Positions 32,041 to 37,587 of a stretch of 37,587 nt of DNA are shown piece after piece. Source of the DNA: Maricaulis sp048270265. Its GTDB lineage: Bacteria > Pseudomonadota > Alphaproteobacteria > Caulobacterales > Maricaulaceae. The notes below the pieces were generated by a model that worked only from the letters and a program-made list of their open reading frames with translations, ran no database searches and was not told the DNA's origin. The stretch lies in the NCBI RefSeq assembly GCF_048270265.1, contig NZ_JBLWTD010000027.1, forward strand, positions 1 through 37,587, in the 5' to 3' direction. Position 1 is the stretch's first letter; each line of letters starts with the position of its first letter. Position numbers and translations under genes: made by a program.

Positions 32041-33606
32041 TCAGGCGGCGCGCGTGGATTTGCGCCGCGGATCAGTGAGCACTTTAAGTGGAATAGGCTT
32101 ACCGAAATAGTAACCCTGGCCGTAGGTCACACCCAGCGCCTGCATTTGCTTGGCGCGTTGCTCGGTCTCGATCATTTCGGCGACCGTTTCGAGTTTCAGC
32201 TCCCGGCACAGCGAGACCATCCCCTTGAGGATGGCCGTATCGCGTTCGCCCAGCTGCGGATGACGGACATAGGAGCCGTCAATCTTGACAATATCGGCCG
32301 GGAAATCCCGTAGATACTGGAATCCCGCCGCACCGGCACCGAAATCATCCAGGCAGACCTTGTGCCCGCGCTCGCGGATTTTCTGGATGATGGCATTGGC
32401 AGCTTTCACGTTCCGGACCGACGCGGTTTCCGTCAATTCGAAGCTGAGGCGGCTGCGATCAATGCGGAGGTCGGCCAGCATTTGCAGGAATTTCTTGCCC
32501 CAGGCCGGGTTTTCCAGTGATCGGCCGGACAGATTGACCGCCAGGGCAGGCCGATCAAAATCATCGCGCAGGAAATTGGCCCCGATCTCGACCATGGCGA
32601 TGTCGATTTCATAGATCAGGCCGGTGCCCTCGGCAAAGTTGACGCTGTCGCAGACGGGCATGCCGCCGGGCAGGCGGAGCAGCAGCTCGTAATGTTCGAT
32701 CTTGCCGGTTTCAAGCGAGACGATGGGCTGGGCGTGCGGCTCGATGACCCGGCCGGCGATCGTCGCGCGGATTTCGTTCATCCGCCGCCGCGTATCCTCA
32801 AGCATTTCCGTCGCGACCCGTTGCAGGCTGGTGACGTCGAGCACATTGGCGCTGTCGGCCGCCTGGTTGACGGCATAGAGGAAGGCCTGGATCGCAATAT
32901 CGGGTTCAAGCTCGGGCGCGTCCGGAATGGACTCAAGCCGGACGCGGGTTTTCTCGAGCCGGTTGTCGCCCAGCAGGGCCTCGATATCCGCGCAGAGCGC
33001 TTTCAGATCGGCACTGGCCGGATGGATCAGCGCTGTCCGGGCAGGGTCGACGCGCTTGGCCAGTCCGTCGGTCCCGACAGCGGCACCGCATTCCGCCGCA
33101 ATGGCCTGGCGCAGCATTTCAGCACGCTTGGCGCCGACCTGCCGGTCGATATCTTCAATCCCGTCAATGCGCAGGACCGACATGCTCATCGGCACGCCGG
33201 ATTCCCGGGCCTTGGAAATCGCATTCTGTGCCGTGCGGGCGAAGGCTTGCGGATCAAGCTCTGTCGGCGCTGTCAGGGCGTGGAAGGACAATGTCCAGCG
33301 AATCTTGTCGTCATCGCCAAGCAGCCAGGCGCTCAATTGCGCCTCGCGCCCGCCGACCGCGACGCGGACCGGTCCGACCCGGCGTCCCGGCTTCAGGCTG
33401 CGCATCAAGGCCTTGACGATGGCCTGTGAGGTCCGGTCGAGCCGCTGGGAAAAATCGAAGCTTCCGGAGTCGAGCGCGGGTTCGCTAAGCGTGGCGGTCG
33501 CGCCGGCGGCATAGCTCGTCATGCCGTTCAGATCGGTTTCGACAAGGACATCCGCCGCAGCGAAGGCGAACGACAGGAAACGATTTCTTTGTTCAATCAA
33601 AGACAT
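32041..33606 (-). CDS. EAL-domain protein with degenerate GGDEF-like region (probable c-di-GMP phosphodiesterase)
   Basis: A 521-residue cytoplasmic protein. Residues about 130-215 look like a degenerate GGDEF fold (SMSVLRIDGIEDIDRQVG) without the signature. The EAL domain (about 280-515) has ELLLRLPGG in place of EALLRW, then NLSGRSL, ELTETASV, LDDFGAGAAGFQYL, VKIDGSYV, AEMIETEQ and GQGYYFGKPIPL. The metal- and substrate-binding residues are largely kept, so hydrolysis of c-di-GMP is plausible. The N-terminal 130 residues may be a degenerate PAS-like sensor. It heads the operon with the receiver and the PAS kinase. Confidence 0.92.
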   Translation of the reverse strand: MSLIEQRNRFLSFAFAAADVLVETDLNGMTSYAAGATATLSEPALDSGSFDFSQRLDRTSQAIVKALMRSLKPGRRVGPVRVAVGGREAQLSAWLLGDDDKIRWTLSFHALTAPTELDPQAFARTAQNAISKARESGVPMSMSVLRIDGIEDIDRQVGAKRAEMLRQAIAAECGAAVGTDGLAKRVDPARTALIHPASADLKALCADIEALLGDNRLEKTRVRLESIPDAPELEPDIAIQAFLYAVNQAADSANVLDVTSLQRVATEMLEDTRRRMNEIRATIAGRVIEPHAQPIVSLETGKIEHYELLLRLPGGMPVCDSVNFAEGTGLIYEIDIAMVEIGANFLRDDFDRPALAVNLSGRSLENPAWGKKFLQMLADLRIDRSRLSFELTETASVRNVKAANAIIQKIRERGHKVCLDDFGAGAAGFQYLRDFPADIVKIDGSYVRHPQLGERDTAILKGMVSLCRELKLETVAEMIETEQRAKQMQALGVTYGQGYYFGKPIPLKVLTDPRRKSTRAA

Positions 33607-33653
33607 AATAAGTCAGTCCACCCAAAGATTGGATGTAGTATTGTAATGAAATC

Positions 33654-33669
33654 GTTAGGGGGCAGTTAA
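33654..33669 (-). promoter_or_regulatory. Possible CtrA-binding site upstream of the EAL-receiver-kinase operon
   Basis: Read on the minus strand the sequence is TTAACTGCCCCCTAAC, i.e. TTAA-N7-CTAAC. It differs from the CtrA consensus TTAA-N7-TTAAC at one position. It lies about 50-65 nt before the EAL gene start, where a CtrA-activated promoter would have its -35. The match is short and could be chance. Confidence 0.4.
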
Positions 33670-33706
33670 GGTTCGCTGCGGCGGCAATGCTGGCAGCGGC
33701 CTGTCT

Positions 33707-34234
33707 TTACGGGGCTTCAGCCGGTTTGGTATTGATGGCGCGGACGAGTTCTCCGGCGCGCCGCGCCAGCGTCGACACTGCGTCGGGAAGCTCGGTGTCG
33801 TCCGAGGCCAGCTGGACCAGTTGCTCGGCCAGCTCAAGCAGGCCAGGGCTGCGCGTGATCAGCCGGGCCTGGGCCTCGATCCGGTTCGGGTCGCGGTCAT
33901 ATTCTGCCGCCGGGACACGCCAGCCGCCCCAGTCCTTCGGATCGGTGACAACGACAGGGAAAGTGCCGGGGAAGGGGTGGCGGCTGCATTCTTCCATGCT
34001 CTGCCACTTGTTCTTCGCCCGCAGCACACGCCAGTTCTCGCCATCAACCGTGTCGGCCTGTTCGGACGCCAGTTCGTGGGTCGTGAAGTCGCGTCCGAGC
34101 CCGCAATCATAATAGATCCGGACCGGTTCCTCGACATCCTTGACCCAGTGAGGTTTGACGTGTTCGACGATCGCCCATGTGCCAACCGGCGCCACGTAAA
34201 CGCGTTGATGTTTGTGGAACAATGCCTTGGCCAT
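33707..34234 (-). CDS. Conserved protein of unknown function, 175 residues
   Basis: A 175-residue soluble protein. The N-terminal part has FHKHQRVYVAPVGTWAIVEHVKPHWV followed by an RIYYDCGLGRDFTTHEL segment, suggesting a small beta-barrel. RIEAQARLITRSPGLLELAEQLVQLA near the C-terminus is helical. The ATG at 34234 has an ideal AGGAGG 5 nt upstream, which rules out longer upstream-extended forms. It is upstream of the EAL gene on the same strand (100 bp apart) and divergent from dusA. I do not know the function. Confidence 0.85.
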   Translation of the reverse strand: MAKALFHKHQRVYVAPVGTWAIVEHVKPHWVKDVEEPVRIYYDCGLGRDFTTHELASEQADTVDGENWRVLRAKNKWQSMEECSRHPFPGTFPVVVTDPKDWGGWRVPAAEYDRDPNRIEAQARLITRSPGLLELAEQLVQLASDDTELPDAVSTLARRAGELVRAINTKPAEAP

Positions 34235-34239
34235 GTCGT

Positions 34240-34245
34240 CCTCCT
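34240..34245 (-). promoter_or_regulatory. Strong ribosome-binding site deciding the start at 34234
   Basis: On the minus strand AGGAGG lies 5 nt before the ATG. This is the best Shine-Dalgarno seen in the window and fixes the start of the 175-residue protein, against a longer frame that would extend to 34411 and overlap dusA. Confidence 0.8.
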
Positions 34246-34368
34246 GCAGCCCGAGCTGACCACAGCCGGATTGAAACGGGGTAAATCCGGCCGGCGGCAT
34301 TTGATCCTTCTGCCAGCCGGGCGGCGGACACAAATTGCGGGCGCGGCGCTCGCGCGCTATGTGGCGGC

Positions 34369-35364
34369 ATGAGCTCTGATCGAAATCCTGATCGCCGCCT
34401 CTCTGTGGCACCGATGATGGACTGGACCGACCGGCATTGCCGGGCCTTTCACCGTGTCCTGAGCCGGCATGCCCTGCTGTATACGGAAATGGCCGTCGAC
34501 AAGGCGCTGATCCATGGCGATCCGGAGCGGATTATCGGCTTCGACCCGGTCGAGCAGCCCGTTGCGTTGCAGCTCGGCGGTTCGGTGCCGGAGGATCTGG
34601 CAGAGGCGGCTCGGATCGGGGCCGGCTTTGGCTATGCCGAGATCAATCTCAATATCGGTTGCCCCTCGGACCGGGTGCAGTCGGGCCGTTTCGGCGCCTG
34701 CCTGATGCGGGAGCCGGAACTGGTCGCCGATTGCGTCAGGGCGATGCAGGATGCGGTCGACCTTCCCGTGACGGTGAAATGCCGGATCGGCGTTGATGAC
34801 CAGGATCCGGAAGCGGCGCTGCCGGCTTTTGTCGATACGGTCGCGGCGGCCGGAGTGACGAGTTTTACGGTTCATGCGCGCAAGGCCTGGCTCAAGGGGC
34901 TCAGCCCGAAAGAGAACCGCACCGTTCCGCCGCTCGATTATGACCTCGTCCATCGCCTCAAGCAGGATCGGCCCGAGCTTGAGATCATCCTCAATGGCGG
35001 ACTGGAAACGCTTGACCAGGCCATCGCGGCGAGCGCCGGGCTTGATGGCGCCATGATCGGGCGCGCTGCCTATCACGACCCCTGGGTTCTGGCCCGCGTC
35101 GACTCGCGCATTTTCGGCGAGCGCGATCCGGTCGCGACGCGCCATGATGCCTTGCGCGCCTATCGCCCCTATATGCAGGCGCGCCTCGATGAGGGCGTGA
35201 CGCTGCATTCGATGACGCGCCATGTGCTGGGCCTGTTCCAGGGCTTGCCGGGCGCGCGGCAATGGCGCCGTATCCTGTCTGAAAAATCCGGCCGCCCCGG
35301 GGCCGGGCTCGACGTGCTCGACGAGGCCAGCGCCGCTGTGCCGCAACAAGATGAGGCCGCCTGA
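34369..35364 (+). CDS. dusA: tRNA-dihydrouridine synthase A
   Basis: A 331-residue FMN-dependent TIM-barrel enzyme that reduces uridines in the D-loop of tRNA. DusA hallmarks are LSVAPMMDWTDRHCRAFHR at the N-terminus, LYTEMAV, the active-site C98 in NIGCPSDRVQSGRFGACLM, VTVKCRIGVDD, FTVHARKAWLKGLSPKENR and the GLDGAMIGRAAYH phosphate-binding region. Length is normal. Its stop overlaps the start of the TauE/SafE permease gene by 1 nt (TGATG). Confidence 0.97.
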   Translation: MSSDRNPDRRLSVAPMMDWTDRHCRAFHRVLSRHALLYTEMAVDKALIHGDPERIIGFDPVEQPVALQLGGSVPEDLAEAARIGAGFGYAEINLNIGCPSDRVQSGRFGACLMREPELVADCVRAMQDAVDLPVTVKCRIGVDDQDPEAALPAFVDTVAAAGVTSFTVHARKAWLKGLSPKENRTVPPLDYDLVHRLKQDRPELEIILNGGLETLDQAIAASAGLDGAMIGRAAYHDPWVLARVDSRIFGERDPVATRHDALRAYRPYMQARLDEGVTLHSMTRHVLGLFQGLPGARQWRRILSEKSGRPGAGLDVLDEASAAVPQQDEAA

Positions 35365-36179
35365 TGACCGATATGCTTTTGCTGGTGGCCGTGATGGCGG
35401 CGACCGGCGCTTTCGCGGGCCTTGTTGCGGGCCTGTTCGGGATTGGCGGCGGTGTCGTGATGGTGCCGGCGATGTATTATGCCTTCACGGCGCTGGGCTA
35501 TCATGACGACAAGCTGATGCATGTCGCGGTCGGCACCTCGCTGGCCGTCATCGTTGCGACTTCGGCCCGCAGTGTCGCCGCCCATGCCAAGCGCGGCGCG
35601 GTCGATTTTGCGGTCCTGCGCAGCTGGGGGCCCTGGATTGTCGCCGGCACGCTGTTGGGGTCAGTGATTGCCGACCAGGTTTCGGGCCGGGTGCTGACCG
35701 GCCTGTTCGGTGGCATGGCGCTGTTGCTGTCACTGCAATTCTTCTTCGGACGTCCGGACTGGAAGCTGCGCGATGATCTTCCTGGCGGTGCGGGCCGGGC
35801 CGGGCTGGCCGGCATGATCGGTATTCTCTCTGCGATGATGGGGATTGGCGGCGGCGTGTTCGGGGTCACCCTGATGACCCTGTGCGGCAAGCCGATCCAT
35901 AAGGCAGTCGCGACCGCCGCCGGCTTTGGCGTTGCCATCGGCCTGCCCGGCGCGATCGGCTATATCGCCAATGGCTGGGGATCGAATATCGTGCCCTGGT
36001 CGCTGGGCTATGTGAACCTGCCCGGCTTCGCGCTTCTGGCGGGCTCGGCCTTCTTCGTCGCCCCGATCGGCGCCAGGCTGGCCCATGATCTGCCGGCGGC
36101 AACCTTGAAGCGCTTCTTCGCCATCGGCCTGCTGATCGTTGGTGGCATGCTGCTCAAGGAAGCGGTACTGGGCGGCTGA
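35364..36179 (+). CDS. TauE/SafE family sulfite-exporter-like permease
   Basis: A 271-residue membrane protein with about eight hydrophobic segments. The two repeated signatures of the family are visible: GLVAGLFGIGGGVVMVPAM (about 19-37) and GMIGILSAMMGIGGGVFGV (about 150-168). Members export sulfite or organosulfur anions, but the substrate is not predictable here. It is translationally coupled to dusA, and the order is probably incidental. A nested palindrome follows its stop. Confidence 0.92.
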   Translation: MTDMLLLVAVMAATGAFAGLVAGLFGIGGGVVMVPAMYYAFTALGYHDDKLMHVAVGTSLAVIVATSARSVAAHAKRGAVDFAVLRSWGPWIVAGTLLGSVIADQVSGRVLTGLFGGMALLLSLQFFFGRPDWKLRDDLPGGAGRAGLAGMIGILSAMMGIGGGVFGVTLMTLCGKPIHKAVATAAGFGVAIGLPGAIGYIANGWGSNIVPWSLGYVNLPGFALLAGSAFFVAPIGARLAHDLPAATLKRFFAIGLLIVGGMLLKEAVLGG

Positions 36180-36184
36180 GCGGA

Positions 36185-36229
36185 GCATTTTCGGCAAAAG
36201 CGGGCACCGGTTTTGCGGTTCGAAAATGC
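36185..36229. repeat. Nested palindromic intergenic repeat between convergent genes
   Basis: Outer arms GCATTTTCG (36185-36193) and CGAAAATGC (36221-36229) enclose inner arms GCAAAA (36194-36199) and TTTTGC (36211-36216). The core is GCGGGCACCGG. Elements with GCATTTTC/GAAAATGC arms around a CCGG core are common between genes in alphaproteobacteria. It fills the gap between the permease and protease genes, which converge, and may serve as a bidirectional terminator. Confidence 0.75.
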
Positions 36230-36241
36230 GACCACCGGGCG

Positions 36242-36931
36242 TTAGGGCCGCAGCACCAGCTCATCGCCGCGGATCTCGACGCCGGACAGGCGGTTGAGTG
36301 CCGACATGCCCAGCAGCGACTGGCCGCCGTCGATCATCACGATCGCATCGACATCGTGCAGCACCAGACCGCCCAGCCGCATCGTGTCCAACCGCACGCC
36401 GGCCGCGGCGGAGGAGCCTGAAGCCGTCTGGATCGGCCGGTTGAAGCGCAGGGCCGCCGTGTCGATCCCGACGCGCTCGGCATCGGCGCGGCTCAGCGCG
36501 ACCATGGATGCGCCGGTGTCGACGAGGAAGAGGACCGGGCGGCCATCGACTTCCGAGACGATGTAGAAATGACCGTCGGCATTGCGCCGGATGGTCTGTT
36601 CGCCGCCCGCTTCACCCTGGGCTCGCGCCGGAACAAGATTGCCGGTCACCCGTCCGGCGATGATCGCGAAGTCCTCCCGCAGGGCATAGCCGGTCATCAG
36701 GACGAGGCCGATCCCGATCCAGATCGCCAGATCCCGCACCGCATGGCCGGGGCGGGTCGCAAAGGCGCCGACCAGGCCGCCGGAGATCAGCACAATCAGC
36801 CCGGCGGAATAGACCAGGCGCATCGCCGTATCGCTGTCATCCAGACTGCCGGGCGCCGCGAAGCGCATGGCCAGCAGCACGGCGGCGGTGACCAGTGCGC
36901 CGAGGGCGAGGTGGGGCAACCAGCGTTTCAT
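36242..36931 (-). CDS. Membrane-anchored retropepsin-like aspartic protease (TIGR02281-type)
   Basis: A 229-residue protein with three N-terminal hydrophobic segments (about 5-22, 39-58 and 67-82), then a clan AA aspartic protease domain (about 118-229). The active-site motif is FLVDTGASMVAL with D138; the flap-like part is NRPIQTASGSSAAAGVRLD and the last strand LLGMSALNRLSGVEIRGDELVL. The family is active as homodimers. Its substrate is unknown. The start overlaps the DUF1289 gene stop by 4 nt. Confidence 0.93.
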   Translation of the reverse strand: MKRWLPHLALGALVTAAVLLAMRFAAPGSLDDSDTAMRLVYSAGLIVLISGGLVGAFATRPGHAVRDLAIWIGIGLVLMTGYALREDFAIIAGRVTGNLVPARAQGEAGGEQTIRRNADGHFYIVSEVDGRPVLFLVDTGASMVALSRADAERVGIDTAALRFNRPIQTASGSSAAAGVRLDTMRLGGLVLHDVDAIVMIDGGQSLLGMSALNRLSGVEIRGDELVLRP

Positions 36932-37140
36932 CGTGCCGTAGCCTTTGTGTGCCCGGCGCGCTCGGCATAGGCCGCCTCGCGCTGCGGCAGTGCTGCCAGG
37001 ATCGCCTCGCGTTCGGCGTCGGAATATTTCGTCCAGAGGCCGAGCTCGTCCATGGTCCGGAAGCAGCCGACGCAGAGGCCGGCGGCGGGATCGACGAAGC
37101 AGACTTTGACGCAGGGGGTCTTGATCGGGGTTTCAGCCAT
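36928..37140 (-). CDS. DUF1289 small cysteine-rich protein
   Basis: A 70-residue DUF1289 protein. The signature is PCVKVCFVDPAAGLCVGCFRTMDEL, with C10, C14, C23 and C26 in a probable metal- or cluster-binding arrangement, followed by W-x-K-Y-S-D-A-E-R. The ATG at 37140 gives the full family length; longer frames upstream lack support. It is the first gene of a two-gene minus-strand operon with the aspartic protease. Confidence 0.92.
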   Translation of the reverse strand: MAETPIKTPCVKVCFVDPAAGLCVGCFRTMDELGLWTKYSDAEREAILAALPQREAAYAERAGHTKATAR

Positions 37141-37234
37141 GGGGTCAGCATTTCCCGGCGCGGGCGTTGAGGCAAGTGCTTGCAGCCGCACAGTGGGGCG
37201 GAATAGGGTGCCGCAGCTGTTTGCGGGGGACCAG

Positions 37235-37587
37235 ATGGAAGACATGACGCTGCAATTGCGCAGTTTCGCAGGCCTGTTCGTGTTTGCCGGACTGGCCTGG
37301 GCCCTGGGGCCGCGCCAGCGTTTTCCCGTTGTCCTGCTGCTCGGCTCGATCGGCATGCAATTGCTGATCGCCTGGCTGCTCTATTCCGTGACCCCGTTTC
37401 GCGCCTTCCTGCAATCGCTGACCGGCGTTGTGATGGTCTTGCAGGAGGTGACCAATGAGGGCGCGCAATTCGTCTTCGGCTATCTGTCCGGCGCGCCATC
37501 GCCATTCGTCGTTGATCCGGAGGGCGGCAGTCTCTTCCTGTTTGCCTTCCAGGCCCTGCCGATGGTGATCGTGCTCTCGGCGCTGTC
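37235..37587 (+). CDS. NupC-type concentrative nucleoside transporter, 5' part (cut by window end)
   Basis: The open frame starts at ATG 37235 and runs off the window after 117 codons. The N-terminal part has a hydrophobic helix (LRSFAGLFVFAGLAWAL), an RFPVVLLLGSIGMQLLIAWL helix and the NupC hallmark VTNEGAQFVFGYL, followed by DPEGGSLFLFAFQALPMVIVLSAL. NupC-family proteins import nucleosides with protons or sodium. An in-frame GTG at 37208 is possible but has no better ribosome-binding site. It is divergent from the DUF1289 gene. Confidence 0.9.
   Translation, partial: MEDMTLQLRSFAGLFVFAGLAWALGPRQRFPVVLLLGSIGMQLLIAWLLYSVTPFRAFLQSLTGVVMVLQEVTNEGAQFVFGYLSGAPSPFVVDPEGGSLFLFAFQALPMVIVLSAL

Overview
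The window is a GC-rich (roughly two-thirds G+C), densely packed piece of an alphaproteobacterial chromosome. Three things point to the Caulobacterales/Maricaulales side of the class: an RcGTA-type gene transfer agent (GTA) structural cluster, a PleC/DivJ-like PAS histidine kinase with a possible CtrA box upstream of its gene set, and characteristic intergenic palindromes. The genus is an inference; no rRNA or tRNA gene was seen.

Region 1 (about 1-11.45 kb) is the middle and right part of a GTA cluster: prohead protease (gp4), HK97 capsid (gp5), connector (gp6), tail terminator-like DUF3168 (gp8), tail tube (gp9), two small chaperone-like genes (gp10, gp10.1), a very short tape measure (gp11), DUF2460 (gp12), DUF2163 (gp13), an NlpC/P60 peptidase (gp14) and the large TIM-barrel tail-tip protein (gp15). 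Terminase and portal would lie to the left, outside the window. The cluster has several oddities. A tightly overlapping trio of antisense membrane-protein genes sits between gp5 and gp6. No gp7 gene separates gp6 from gp8. gp13 is short between its two Cys-rich blocks. Three copies of a ~140 bp palindromic element sit in front of gp4, gp9 and gp13 and were not seen elsewhere in the window.

Region 2 (11.6-12.4 kb) is a two-gene module directly after the GTA: a HicA-like small protein overlapped by a winged-HTH protein, a candidate toxin-antitoxin or regulatory pair.

Region 3 (12.5-26.4 kb) holds host genes: a CbpA-type DnaJ; a PepSY/PhoP-like/PhoQ-like operon with a PhoP-box-like direct repeat; a 452-residue protein of unknown function; a DUF938 methyltransferase with ccmE; an alpha/beta-hydrolase-OsmC fusion; a Do-family protease with its own CpxRA-like two-component system; and glnE.

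Region 4 (26.5-28.7 kb) encodes a secreted EF-hand protein followed by an overlapping ECF sigma / membrane anti-sigma-like / periplasmic metal-sensor-like trio, reminiscent of CnrYXH. Region 5 (28.7-34.2 kb, minus strand) encodes a conserved unknown protein, a degenerate-GGDEF/EAL protein, a receiver protein and a PleC/DivJ-like PAS kinase. Region 6 (34.4-37.6 kb) holds dusA, a TauE/SafE permease, a retropepsin-like membrane protease, a DUF1289 protein and the 5' part of a NupC-type nucleoside transporter cut by the window end.
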